From: Oscillospiraceae bacterium | Lineage (GTDB): Bacteria; Bacillota; Clostridia; Oscillospirales; Oscillospiraceae | NCBI GenBank assembly: GCA_015067435.1 | Contig: SVMM01000013.1 | Span: forward strand, 1 to 64,000 | Length of the DNA stretch: 64,000 bases | Direction of reading: 5' to 3' | Shown here: one piece after another, positions 41,224 through 49,605 of the stretch | Position numbering within the stretch: position 1 is the stretch's first letter | Layout: every line of letters begins with the position of its first letter | The notes under the pieces: generated by a model | Told to the model about the DNA's origin: nothing | The model's input: the letters and a program-made list of their open reading frames with translations, nothing else | Database searches by the model: none | Translations under genes and position numbers: made by a program

Positions 41224-41928
41224 CTATCCGACCAACGCCGTCCACAGCGCCGAGATCACAAACGCCAGCGGCAATCCGGGCAGCAAATTCAATACCTGTA
41301 TGTCGGTCTTGATCTTGCCGAGCCGAAGCCCCGCCGTCAGCGTCACGATACCGCCCACGGCGGAAAAGTCCGCGATCATCTCCGGCGTGATGTACGGCGC
41401 GACCAGCCCCGCCGCGGCGAACAGGATCAGATACACGCTTACCTGTACCACGCACAGGCAAGGAACGATCTTACCAAGGATCGTCGCAAAGATACACGCC
41501 GTCACGCCGTCCAAAATCGCCTTCGTCACGAGGATGCTGCCGTCGCCCGTCATACCCTCGTACAGCGCGCCGTACCAGCCGGTGCCGCCGAAGCAGAACA
41601 GGATAATCACCGTGCTGACCTGCGCAAGGTAGGCCTCATTTGCCTCCGCGCCGCGCATCAGGCGCTTCGTCAGCGTCGACACGCCTGCGTTTACCCGATT
41701 CTCCAGTTGCAGCGCCTCGCCGATAACGGCGCCGATCACAAGCGTCAGCACCGCGGCTGAGAGTGTGTGCACGCGCAGGATCAGCACGATGCCCATCACG
41801 ATCGCAGCAATGGCAAGAATGTTGTTGAGCAGCGTCTTCCACCGCCCGGTCATCCGGCTCCCCAGCAGGCAGCCGACCACGCCGCCCGCCAGCGTCGCGG
41901 CAACGTCCGTCATGATTCCGCTCGGCAT
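41224..41928 (-). CDS. DUF554 membrane protein
   Basis: 234 residues with about seven hydrophobic segments. The start (DVAATLAGGVVGCLLGSRMTGRWKTLLNNILAIAAIVMGIVLIL) and the middle (FCFGGTGWYGALYEGMTGDGSILVTKAILDGVTACIFATILGKIVP) fit the DUF554 (YdfK/YqgA) family, whose function is unknown. It has its own near-consensus promoter on the minus strand. It is not linked to its neighbours by transcription. Confidence 0.88.
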   Translation of the reverse strand: MPSGIMTDVAATLAGGVVGCLLGSRMTGRWKTLLNNILAIAAIVMGIVLILRVHTLSAAVLTLVIGAVIGEALQLENRVNAGVSTLTKRLMRGAEANEAYLAQVSTVIILFCFGGTGWYGALYEGMTGDGSILVTKAILDGVTACIFATILGKIVPCLCVVQVSVYLILFAAAGLVAPYITPEMIADFSAVGGIVTLTAGLRLGKIKTDIQVLNLLPGLPLAFVISALWTALVG

Positions 41929-42022
41929 GATTGTGTCCCTCCCAATGCTTTGTATGCCTTCTCCGGCGCAAAACCATAATTAAAATTGATATATTTCACT
42001 TGTTATTATGATTTCTGCGTAT

Positions 42023-42051
42023 AGTTTACTCCATTCAAAAGTCTTTGTCAA
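42023..42051 (-). promoter_or_regulatory. Promoter of the DUF554 gene
   Basis: Minus strand TTGACA (42046-42051), 17-bp spacer, TAAACT (42023-42028). It lies in an AT-rich gap of 281 bases that also holds the esterase promoter. Confidence 0.7.
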
Positions 42052-42122
42052 TTTGAATTGCCGCCGCAACCGGAAATTTTTTCGAGAATTTTATGATTTT
42101 TTTCGCTTTTCCTCTTTTCAAA

Positions 42123-42152
42123 TTGAAATCTATCTGTTATACTCGGTATAAG
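42123..42152 (+). promoter_or_regulatory. Promoter of the first alpha/beta hydrolase gene
   Basis: TTGAAA (42123-42128), 18-bp spacer, TATAAG (42147-42152). Confidence 0.5.
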
Positions 42153-42209
42153 TAAAAATCATTTTCTTGTTGTTTTTCTATAAATTTCTGTTATTACGGA
42201 GGTAGAGGC

Positions 42210-43157
42210 ATGGAACCGAAGGCATATCCCGGCTACGAGTACAACGTCAACCTGTATCGGATCATGGCGATGGGCACCGAGGAGGAGAAGGCCGCGGCAC
42301 GCGAGGCGCAGCGCAAGTACATCAGCGCATACACCAAGCCCGACGATCTTCGCATGGAGGATATCACCATCCCCGGCGGCGATGGTCAGGATATGAAGCT
42401 GCGCGTGTTTACACCGGCGGGACTGCCCGAAAACGCGCCCATCGTAATGGACGTCCACGGCGGAGGCTGGGTGGCCGGAAGCTTGGATATCGACAACTAC
42501 CGCTGTATCGCGCTTGCGACCGGCACGCCCGCCATTGTGGTCAGCGTGGACTACCGCCTCTGCAATGCGGATGTGCACTTCCCTGCCCCGCTCATGGACT
42601 GCTATGCCGCCGTGATGTGGCTCTCCGAGCACGCCGCCGAGATCGGCGGCGACGCGAAGCGCATCGCGCTCCACGGCACCAGCGCCGGCGCTAACCTCTG
42701 CGCGGGCCTTGCGCTCTACATTCGTGACCACTCCGGCCCCGACCTGTCGCTCGTGGTGCTCAACTGCCCGCCGCTGTTCCTCAAGAACACGTATTCCCGG
42801 CGCCAGTTCCCCTGGTTCGTGCTGAACACGGATGACAAGCGCGACGCGCCCGAAATGGTCTTCCTCGGCGATTTGAATGGTGCCGTGCCCTCGTATTACG
42901 CCTTCCCCGGCTACTGCACCGATCTGGAGGGCCTTCCGCCCCATTACATCATCTGCGGCGAGTACGACACGCTGCGCGACGACGGGGTCGATTACGCCGT
43001 GCGTCTGCTCCAAACCGGCGTTCCCTGCGAGATGCAGGTTGCGCCGCGCGTCGGCCATGGCTTCTGCGTGGTGGATCACCCGTTGACGCACTGGGTGCAT
43101 GCCGGTATCTGCGGCTCCCTGCGCCGCGAATTCGGCATGGATATCGTCGAATTCTGA
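42210..43157 (+). CDS. Alpha/beta hydrolase (HSL-type esterase)
   Basis: 315 residues, cytoplasmic. The oxyanion-hole motif HGGGW begins at His83. The nucleophile Ser158 is in HGTSAGANLC (GxSAG), and the Asp and His lie near ICGEYDTLRDDG and RVGHGFCVVD. Family members hydrolyse short esters, often acetyl or feruloyl groups from plant sugars or drug-like compounds. CGGAGG precedes the ATG. It has its own promoter and a strong terminator after it, so it is transcribed alone, but it lies next to a LysR regulator and a second hydrolase. Confidence 0.9.
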   Translation: MEPKAYPGYEYNVNLYRIMAMGTEEEKAAAREAQRKYISAYTKPDDLRMEDITIPGGDGQDMKLRVFTPAGLPENAPIVMDVHGGGWVAGSLDIDNYRCIALATGTPAIVVSVDYRLCNADVHFPAPLMDCYAAVMWLSEHAAEIGGDAKRIALHGTSAGANLCAGLALYIRDHSGPDLSLVVLNCPPLFLKNTYSRRQFPWFVLNTDDKRDAPEMVFLGDLNGAVPSYYAFPGYCTDLEGLPPHYIICGEYDTLRDDGVDYAVRLLQTGVPCEMQVAPRVGHGFCVVDHPLTHWVHAGICGSLRREFGMDIVEF

Positions 43158-43211
43158 TTGTGCCTTTTTCATCCCCGGCCGGGCTTCAGGACCCCGTCCG
43201 GGCTTCCTCCG

Positions 43212-43243
43212 ACCGGACCGCCCCTTGCGCGGTCCGGTTTTTT
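43212..43243 (+). terminator. Terminator of the first hydrolase gene
   Basis: Stem ACCGGACCGC (43212-43221) with GCGGTCCGGT (43229-43238), followed by a run of T. Confidence 0.85.
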
Positions 43244-43261
43244 CTACCAGGCAAAATCGCT

Positions 43262-43290
43262 TTGACAGCGCTGCCTGAACACGATATAAT
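43262..43290 (+). promoter_or_regulatory. Consensus promoter of the LysR/hydrolase pair
   Basis: TTGACA (43262-43267), 17-bp spacer, TATAAT (43285-43290): a perfect sigma-A consensus. Confidence 0.85.
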
Positions 43291-43320
43291 ACATACAACG
43301 ACGGATCGGAGGCTTTCATC

Positions 43321-44259
43321 ATGCTCAACCGGGAATATGAATATGTCGCTGCCATCGCACAGGAGGGTACGCTGTCCGGTGCGGCGCTGCGTCTGGGCGT
43401 GTCCCAGCCCGCGCTGACACGCTTTCTCCAAAAGGAGGAAACGGAGCTGGGCACCGCGCTGTTCCAGCGCATCAACAACCGCATGATACCCACCTATGCC
43501 GGAGAATGCTATCTGGACTACATCGAACAGATCTTTCTGCTGCAAAAGCGCATGATGGCAACGATGGCGGACATCGCCAAGTCCGATCTCGGCCGCCTGC
43601 GCGTCGGCATCACCGGCATCCGCCGCCCGTTCACGATCTTCTCCGTCATCCCGCAGTTCAAGAAAAAGTACCCCGAGATCGACCTGACGCTCAGCGAGTG
43701 CGCAAGCGATGATCTGGAGCGGATGCTGGAGGAACTGACGCTGGACTGCATCGCCGTAAACGTGACAAAGCAGCGCGAGGAGTTCACCTACATCCCCATC
43801 GCGCAGGAGGAATACGTTCTGGCGGTGCACAAGGACGACCCGCTGCTGGGCAGGGCAAAAAAGAAGAAGGGCTCCAAGTACCCCTCCATTCGTCCGGATC
43901 AGCTCGCGGACAGCTCTTTCATCATGCTCAGCCGTCACCACCGCATCCGGCAGTTTGCCGACGCCGTTCTGGACGGCAACCGGATCCCGTACCACGTTTC
44001 CATGACCTCCCGCAATCTGGACAGCGCGCTGGAGGCCGTGGCAAACAATCTGGGCGCGACGTTCACGCCGGAGGTGCAGCTCGCCTACATCCTCGGCTCG
44101 AAGAACATCCGCTACCTTTCCATCGACACGCCGGGAACCGCCTATCAGTTTTGCCTTGCCTACCGCAAGGGCGCGTATCTCCAGCCCTGCGCCAAGGATT
44201 TCATGGAGCTGTTCCAGTCCGCTTTTCACGAGCACCCGCCCACCGAGGTCTGGTCATGA
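43321..44259 (+). CDS. LysR-family transcriptional regulator
   Basis: 312 residues. Standard N-terminal helix-turn-helix (YVAAIAQEGTLSGAALRLGVSQPALTRFLQKEE) and a two-lobed effector domain (LRVGITGIRRPFTIFSVIPQFKKKYPEIDLTL). The effector cannot be predicted; because it is translationally coupled (ATGA) to the following hydrolase it probably controls that gene or the hydrolase upstream. Its promoter is a consensus one, which is unusual for a regulator and suggests autorepression. Confidence 0.92.
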   Translation: MLNREYEYVAAIAQEGTLSGAALRLGVSQPALTRFLQKEETELGTALFQRINNRMIPTYAGECYLDYIEQIFLLQKRMMATMADIAKSDLGRLRVGITGIRRPFTIFSVIPQFKKKYPEIDLTLSECASDDLERMLEELTLDCIAVNVTKQREEFTYIPIAQEEYVLAVHKDDPLLGRAKKKKGSKYPSIRPDQLADSSFIMLSRHHRIRQFADAVLDGNRIPYHVSMTSRNLDSALEAVANNLGATFTPEVQLAYILGSKNIRYLSIDTPGTAYQFCLAYRKGAYLQPCAKDFMELFQSAFHEHPPTEVWS

Positions 44260-45185
44260 GAGACTATCTGTCCGTCCCCCATGTGGACGATCCGCTGGAT
44301 GTCTCCGATATTCCCCGCCAAAGGCGCGGACTGCAATACCTTGCGCCGGACGGCTCGGCGCGCGCGTTCGACCTGTATTACCCCGACACGGGAAGCGGCC
44401 CGTTTCCGGTGATCCTCAGCGTTGCCGGCGGAGCATGGTATTACGGTTGCCCGTCCTCCGTGCATCTCGGCAGGACGATCCACAACAGCGTCCGGCGCGG
44501 CTACGCCTTTGCCAGCATCGCCTGCACCAGCAGCAGATACCGGAAGTTTCCCTACCAGATCGCCGAGGTCAAGTGCGCCCTGCGCCATTTGCGCCGCGAG
44601 GCGGAGGCGCTGGATCTGGATACGGACTTTGTCGGCTGCTGGAGCGCCTCGTCCGGCGCGCACCTCTCGCTGCTCGCGGCGCTGACGGAGCATGATGCAT
44701 ACTTTGACACGGAAAACGACGGCATCTCCTGCCGGATCGACGCGCTCGCCGCCGTTTATCCCTGCTTCCGGCTGGACGTCTCCGAGGCGGATTTCCGCGC
44801 CATCGGCTTAGAGGCGGACAATCTCCGCTCCGGCCCGCGCTGCATGGACTCCATTTTTCTCGGCGCGCCCGTGGAGGACAGTCCGGAGCTGTGCCGCCTC
44901 GCCGCGCCGATCACCCACGTACATTCCGGTGCGCCGCCCATGCTGCTGCTGCACGGCACGGCGGATACCACGGTCCCCTACACGTTCACGCTGGAATTTG
45001 CCCGCGCCCTGCGGAACGCCGTCGGCGCGGAAAACGTTTATACGCGCTTCCTCCCCGGCGCGGTTCACAGTGACCCGCGCTTCAAGGATGACGCGATGAG
45101 CACGGAGGTGCTGGATTTCTTCGACCGCGTCCGTCTGGGGCAGCTTCCCTGCCCGCCGGAATGTCAAAACCGCGATCTCCCGTAA
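44256..45185 (+). CDS. Alpha/beta hydrolase with altered nucleophile elbow
   Basis: 309 residues. The oxyanion segment is VAGGAWYYG. The nucleophile elbow reads CWSASSGAHLS, with Ser132 in the expected place but Ser130 where the family has Gly (GxSxG becomes SxSxG). The remaining triad residues fit LLHGTADTTVPYTF (Asp) and GAVHSDPRF (His). It resembles acetyl-ester or feruloyl hydrolases of the BD-FAE group. Its start overlaps the LysR stop. ATG at 44256 is chosen over longer in-frame readings because of the coupling. Confidence 0.85.
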   Translation: MRDYLSVPHVDDPLDVSDIPRQRRGLQYLAPDGSARAFDLYYPDTGSGPFPVILSVAGGAWYYGCPSSVHLGRTIHNSVRRGYAFASIACTSSRYRKFPYQIAEVKCALRHLRREAEALDLDTDFVGCWSASSGAHLSLLAALTEHDAYFDTENDGISCRIDALAAVYPCFRLDVSEADFRAIGLEADNLRSGPRCMDSIFLGAPVEDSPELCRLAAPITHVHSGAPPMLLLHGTADTTVPYTFTLEFARALRNAVGAENVYTRFLPGAVHSDPRFKDDAMSTEVLDFFDRVRLGQLPCPPECQNRDLP

Positions 45186-45229
45186 AAAGCCCCCGGCAGG
45201 GCTGTCATAATCCGTGATTTCGGCCGCGT

Positions 45230-45694
45230 TTATGTGTTTTTCACATAGCGCGGTCCTTCCTCGCCGACAGTGCCGGTCGGCACAAACCCGCACTTTTCAA
45301 GTACGCGCTGGGATGCCTTGTTGTCGGGGTCTGTCTCCGCCTCCACGCGCCTCACCCCCGGCTGCCGCAGCGCCCATGCCGCAAGCGCGTCGACCGCCTC
45401 CGTCGCGTAGCCGTTCCCCTGATATTCCTCGTCGATACCGTAGCCGATCTCGACGCTTCCGTCGGTGCCAAATCCCTTGAAGCACAGGTCGCCGATGTGC
45501 GTGCCGTCCTCGCGCTCGATCATCCACATCGCGTACCACTCCCACTGCTCCGGGTGGTCAAGGCAGCCTTGCAGCATCTCCTTGTACGCCGTGACCAGAA
45601 CATCGTCGATCTGCGTTTCGATGAAACGCTCCATTTCGTCCTGCGCGGCGATATACAGGCGCAGCCGTTTCGTCTCCAGACATATGGTTTTCAT
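45230..45694 (-). CDS. GNAT-family acetyltransferase (RimJ-like)
   Basis: 154 residues. The acetyl-CoA binding motif A is IGYGIDEEYQGNGYATEAVDALAAWA, and the C-terminal Cys-free tail ends in KCGFVPTGTVGEEGPRYVK. It is probably an N-terminal or small-molecule acetyltransferase. I choose the ATG at 45694 because AGGAGG lies 6 bp before it; the ATG two codons upstream abuts the ribosome site. No link to the neighbours is clear. Confidence 0.85.
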   Translation of the reverse strand: MKTICLETKRLRLYIAAQDEMERFIETQIDDVLVTAYKEMLQGCLDHPEQWEWYAMWMIEREDGTHIGDLCFKGFGTDGSVEIGYGIDEEYQGNGYATEAVDALAAWALRQPGVRRVEAETDPDNKASQRVLEKCGFVPTGTVGEEGPRYVKNT

Positions 45695-45747
45695 CGTCAT
45701 CCTCCTGCCGTTCAGGCGTAAAAGCTGATTTCATACGAATACACCAA

Positions 45748-45783
45748 ACAGCCTCCGGAAAACAGCTGCTTCCCGGAGGCTGT
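45748..45783 (-). terminator. Terminator of the TRAP operon
   Basis: Stem ACAGCCTCCGG (45748-45758) with CCGGAGGCTGT (45773-45783); TTTGGTGT follows on the minus strand. It lies about 88 bp after the dctP stop. Confidence 0.55.
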
Positions 45784-45870
45784 ATTTTGCTTTATCTGCC
45801 CCTTTGCGCCCTTCATCCGGTCAGTCCGAACGGAGCAATGCAAAAGGGGATTCTTCCTTTTAGGGGACGA

Positions 45871-47007
45871 TCAGCCGTTGGCGGCGGCGATCGCAGCTTC
45901 AAGGATGTTCATGGCCTCGTCGCCAACGTCGCTGCGGATCAGGTCATACGCGGGCTTCGCGGCCTCGCGCATCTTGGCGTAGTCCGCATCCGTCAGGTCG
46001 ATGACCTCAAGACCGGCATCCTTCATCTGCTGCAGGGCGGCGTCGTTGTCCGCAATGTTGAGCTCATAGGCATACTGGTCGATCACGTTCACGCAGACCC
46101 AGTCGAGCAGGGCGCGGTAATCCTCGGGGAGGTTGTCATAGAACGCCTTGTTCATGTAGATACCGGACCACATGATGACGTGGTGGGTGTTGACAATGTA
46201 CTTCTGCTGCTCGTAGAGCTTGGAAGAGGAGATCGTGTTGTAGGCGTTCTCCTGCGCCTCGACCAGGCCCTGCTGGAGCGCGAGATACAGATCGCTGAAC
46301 GGAACGGGGGTCGGGTTGCAGCCCCAGGACTGCCAGTAAGCGATGGCGGTCGGGTTTTCCAGCGTGCGGATCTTCAGGCCGGCGAGATCCTCATAGCTGC
46401 GGATCTCCTTGTTGGAGCTGGTCTCACGGAAGCCGCCCGGAACGAGGGAGAGGACCTTGAGGCCGAGGGACTCATAGATGCCCTGCGTGTACTTGAACAG
46501 ATCGCTGTCGCGGCCGATCATGGCGAGCGCCTGCTCGTTGCTGTTGACCAGGTTCGGCGCGTCGAAATAGCTCAGGCGCTTGTCGACCAGACCGCCGGAG
46601 GTGCCGCTGCCGAGCTGGATGGAGCCCTCGCGGAGCGCCTGATCGTTCTCGGGCACGCTGCCGAGCTCGCCGTTGGCATAGATCGTCACGGTGATGAGGC
46701 CGTTGGAGCGGGTCTCCATCTCCTCCTTGAACTTCAGCGCGATCTTATGACCCGCAGAAGCCTCCGGGGAGTTGTGGGACCAGATGATGTTGACGGGCGT
46801 GGTGCTGGTGATGGCGGGGGCGCCGTCGGAGGACGCCGCAGGGGTCGTCGTGTCGCCGCCGGCGGGCTGCGTCGCGGGCTGCGTCGCAGGCTGGGTCGTG
46901 GTCGGCGTGGTCGTCTGCGTGGTGGGGGTCGTGTTCTGGAGGCACGCGGTCATGGCAAGAACCATAACGGCGGCAAGAGCCAGAGCAAGGAGCTTCTTGA
47001 TTTTCAT
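45871..47007 (-). CDS. dctP: TRAP transporter substrate-binding protein (DctP family)
   Basis: 378 residues. Lipoprotein signal MKIKKLLALALAAVMVLAMTACLQN. A Thr/Gln/Pro-rich spacer (about 25-60) precedes the two-lobed binding domain (IWSHNSPEASAGHKIALKFKEEME, GSGTSGGLVDKRLSYFDAPNLV, LAGLKIRTLENPTAIAYWQSWGCNPTPVPFSDLYLALQQGLVEAQENAY). The conserved Arg that pairs with the ligand carboxylate is in LKIRTL. Substrates are usually acidic sugars or dicarboxylates. ATG at 47007 follows AAAGGAAG. Last gene of the operon. Confidence 0.92.
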   Translation of the reverse strand: MKIKKLLALALAAVMVLAMTACLQNTTPTTQTTTPTTTQPATQPATQPAGGDTTTPAASSDGAPAITSTTPVNIIWSHNSPEASAGHKIALKFKEEMETRSNGLITVTIYANGELGSVPENDQALREGSIQLGSGTSGGLVDKRLSYFDAPNLVNSNEQALAMIGRDSDLFKYTQGIYESLGLKVLSLVPGGFRETSSNKEIRSYEDLAGLKIRTLENPTAIAYWQSWGCNPTPVPFSDLYLALQQGLVEAQENAYNTISSSKLYEQQKYIVNTHHVIMWSGIYMNKAFYDNLPEDYRALLDWVCVNVIDQYAYELNIADNDAALQQMKDAGLEVIDLTDADYAKMREAAKPAYDLIRSDVGDEAMNILEAAIAAANG

Positions 47008-47082
47008 AATGAAATCTTCCTTTCTTTCATAAATGGATGTACGGTTGATATTTTTCGGCGAATGCCGGAATACCACATGGTC

Positions 47083-48378
47083 TTACGCGCGCCCCAGCAG
47101 GAGCAGGGAGATGCCGGGCATGAAGGTAATCATCAGCAGCGCGACGATGAAGAACGCCATCGGAACGAGCACCTTCTTGCCGAGCTCGCTCGCCGTGGCA
47201 TCCGCCAGCGGCGCGGCGACGAACAGGTTCAGACCCATCGGCGGGCTGACGAGGCCGACGGCGAGGTTCGTCACCAGAATGATGCCGAAGTGGATGCCGT
47301 CGATGCCAAAGCTCTTCGCCGTGACCAGCAGGATCGGACCGAGAATGGCGATCGCGGAGCCGGTGTCCATGAACATGCCCATAATCAGCAGCACGATGTC
47401 GAGCGCGATGAGGAACGTGTACGGGCTGTGGAACGTCTGGGTGAGCAGATTCGAGATCAGCGCCGGCGCGTTGAGCAGAGACAGGATGCGTCCGAAGGAG
47501 ATCGCAAACGCGATCAGCAGTGCGATGGGTGCGTAGGAGCGGACCGCCGCCTTGAGGTGGCCCCACAGTTCGCTGATTTTCATCGTCTTGTAGATGAACA
47601 CGCTGACAATGATGGCGTAGAACACGGAAATGCACGCAGCCTCGGTCGGGGTCAGAGTGCCGGAGTAAATGCCGCCGAGGATGATGACCGGCGTGAGCAG
47701 CGCCCAGAAGCCGTCCATAATCACGCGGACGACGCCGCGCTCGCGCAGCTTGCCGACGGCGGCGTTGATCTTTTCCCTGTCCTCGCCGTTCTTGATGCAG
47801 TAGATCACGCAGTAGACCATCAGGCACAGCGCGATGACGATGCCGGGCAGGATACCGCCGGTGAACATCTCGCCGACGGACTCGCCGGTGGTGACACCGT
47901 ACATGATGAACGGAATGGACGGCGGGATAATAACGCCGAGGCCGCCCGCCGTCGCCACGATGGCGGCGGCAAACTTCTTGTCATAGCCCAGCTCCACCAG
48001 CACGGGGATGCACATGCCGCCGACCGCGGCGACAGTCGCGGGGCCGGAACCGGAAATCGCGCCGTAGAACAGGCAGGTCACAACGACAGCGCAGGGCATA
48101 CCGGCCTTGAGCTTGCCGACGAACACGGCAAACACGTCGAACAGCTTGCGCGAGATGCCGCCGCGCGCCATGATCGCGCCGGAGAGCATGAACAGCGGGA
48201 TCGCCAGCACGCTGATCGTATCCAGTCCGGAAATGAACGCGCGCATGACATAGTTGGCGTTGCCGGGGAAGGTCGCGGTCGCCAGAGAGGGATAAAGCGT
48301 GACGGAAATCATGGTGATGGCCAGCGGAAGGCCGAGGAACATCATCACGACAAAGCCGCCGAATACGATGCCCAACAT
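47083..48378 (-). CDS. dctM: TRAP transporter large permease (DctM)
   Basis: 431 residues with about twelve helices, carrying DctM patterns such as GLPLAITMISVTLYPS, DTISVLAIPLFMLSGAIMARGGISRKLFDV, SGSGPATVAAVGGMCIPVLVELGYDKKFAAAIVATAGGLGVIIPPSIPFIMYG and PMGLNLFVAAPLADATASELGKK. It is the ion-coupled transport subunit. Its start directly abuts the dctQ stop. A 75-bp gap with a small hairpin separates it from dctP, possibly adjusting the level of the binding protein. Confidence 0.95.
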   Translation of the reverse strand: MLGIVFGGFVVMMFLGLPLAITMISVTLYPSLATATFPGNANYVMRAFISGLDTISVLAIPLFMLSGAIMARGGISRKLFDVFAVFVGKLKAGMPCAVVVTCLFYGAISGSGPATVAAVGGMCIPVLVELGYDKKFAAAIVATAGGLGVIIPPSIPFIMYGVTTGESVGEMFTGGILPGIVIALCLMVYCVIYCIKNGEDREKINAAVGKLRERGVVRVIMDGFWALLTPVIILGGIYSGTLTPTEAACISVFYAIIVSVFIYKTMKISELWGHLKAAVRSYAPIALLIAFAISFGRILSLLNAPALISNLLTQTFHSPYTFLIALDIVLLIMGMFMDTGSAIAILGPILLVTAKSFGIDGIHFGIILVTNLAVGLVSPPMGLNLFVAAPLADATASELGKKVLVPMAFFIVALLMITFMPGISLLLLGRA

Positions 48379-48864
48379 TTACTGCTCCTCCCCCTTTCCG
48401 AACGTCTTTTTGCAGAACCGGAAGATGTCCTGCACGCCGCGGATCGTTCCCAGGCCCATGCCCAGCGGGATCGCGGCATACACGTACTTGATCGGCAGCT
48501 GCATCGCCGCGCTGATGCTGGTCGTGGACTGGATCAGGCCGATGGATTTGTAGGTCAGGTACGCATACACAACGACGGTCAGCACCTTGGCAAACAGGTC
48601 GATGATGAACTTGACCGGCTTGGGAAAGAAGTTGTACACCGCGTCCACGCGGATGCTCAGGCCCTTGCGGATGCAGTAGCCCGCGCTGAGCATTCCGCTG
48701 TACACAAACAGGTAGCGGCAGACCTCCTCCGCCCATGTAAAGCCGCCGTGGAACAGATTTCTGGCAATGACCTGCACGAACATGACCAGAGAAAACGCCG
48801 CAAGCAGGATCACCATCAGGATCTCTTCCAGATTCTCTTCCAGATAGACCCACACTTTTTTCAT
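48379..48864 (-). CDS. dctQ: TRAP transporter small permease (DctQ)
   Basis: 161 residues with four helices (EEILMVILLAAFSLVMFVQVIARN, WAEEVCRYLFVYSGMLSAGYCIRKGLSIRVD, FIIDLFAKVLTVVVYAYLTY, LPIKYVYAAIPLGMGLGTIRGV). The order DctQ-DctM-DctP is one of the usual ones. The ATG at 48864 follows GGAGGAGGAG; the more upstream ATG overlaps that site. It is transcribed from a near-consensus promoter at 48925-48953. Confidence 0.9.
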   Translation of the reverse strand: MKKVWVYLEENLEEILMVILLAAFSLVMFVQVIARNLFHGGFTWAEEVCRYLFVYSGMLSAGYCIRKGLSIRVDAVYNFFPKPVKFIIDLFAKVLTVVVYAYLTYKSIGLIQSTTSISAAMQLPIKYVYAAIPLGMGLGTIRGVQDIFRFCKKTFGKGEEQ

Positions 48865-48924
48865 CTTGGTTCTCTCTCCTCCTCCAAAGCTCATTATTAC
48901 TTTTGCTTATTCTTTTCGATAAAA

Positions 48925-48953
48925 AATATAACATCTGATTATTTCTCTGTCAA
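48925..48953 (-). promoter_or_regulatory. Promoter of the TRAP operon
   Basis: Minus strand TTGACA (48948-48953), 17-bp spacer, TATATT (48925-48930). The 225-base gap also holds a CAATTG-flanked stretch, but no operator can be assigned. Confidence 0.75.
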
Positions 48954-49058
48954 TATCTTTCTTCACAATTGGGGCGTTTTCATCGTCTGCCGGCATAATT
49001 TATCCGTATTGCACAACATTGGCCGCTGTCAATTGTTCAAATCGGCGTGGGCGAGAGC

Positions 49059-49102
49059 AAAAAAGCCCCGCCTATGGTCTGTCAAAAGACGAAAGGCGGA
49101 GC
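49059..49102 (-). terminator. Terminator of the nucleoside hydrolase/kinase/acetyltransferase genes
   Basis: GCCCCGCCT (49065-49073) pairs with AGGCGGAGC (49094-49102) with one mismatch; CTTTTTT follows on the minus strand. Confidence 0.7.
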
Positions 49103-49118
49103 AGGCAATATAGATGTT

Positions 49119-49574
49119 TCATATAAAATGGTACACAAGATTGACGCAGTCCGGCGCGTCCTTGTCGACGTAGCCGGTGTCGGCAAAGCCTGCCTTCTCA
49201 TAGACGTGCAGGGCGGGCGCGTCGGTCTTCTTGACGCAGACCTCGGCGCAATCGTACTTGCGCTCGGCGGCAAGCTCTGCAAGGATCAGCCGCAGCGCCT
49301 CCGTTCCGTAGCCCTTGCCCTGAAAGCGCGCGTCGATCATGAACTGCTGGAGATCATAGCAGGCGGGCTCCTCGTCCATGTCCTTCACCAGCGCGAGGCC
49401 GACCGCACCGCCGTCCGCAGCGATGCCGAAAACCCTCGCGCGGCAGGCACGGTAGGCATATCCCCGCGCAAGGATGCCGGACGCACTGTCGAGATAGCCC
49501 TTCTGGTCGTCGCGGACGGAAAGGCTCCGCACCGCGAGAAAATTCTGTTCGTCGATGTCAAACAGTGTTACCAC
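49119..49574 (-). CDS. GNAT-family acetyltransferase
   Basis: 151 residues. Motif A is FMIDARFQGKGYGTEALRLIL, followed by VCVKKTDAPALHVYEKAGFADTGYV. The GTG at 49574 has GGGGGAGG 8 bp upstream; the nearby ATG is out of frame. It is the third gene after nucleoside hydrolase and kinase on the same strand, 31 bp from the kinase stop. Substrate unknown. Confidence 0.88.
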   Translation of the reverse strand: MVTLFDIDEQNFLAVRSLSVRDDQKGYLDSASGILARGYAYRACRARVFGIAADGGAVGLALVKDMDEEPACYDLQQFMIDARFQGKGYGTEALRLILAELAAERKYDCAEVCVKKTDAPALHVYEKAGFADTGYVDKDAPDCVNLVYHFI

Positions 49575-49605
49575 GTTTCATTCCTCCCCCATGATATCCG
49601 GAGCG

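Noticed and set aside
45787-49113. A 1108-codon open frame on the plus strand
   Set aside because: It runs antisense through the TRAP genes, has His/Arg/Asp-rich composition without domains, and arises from the high third-position GC of the real genes.
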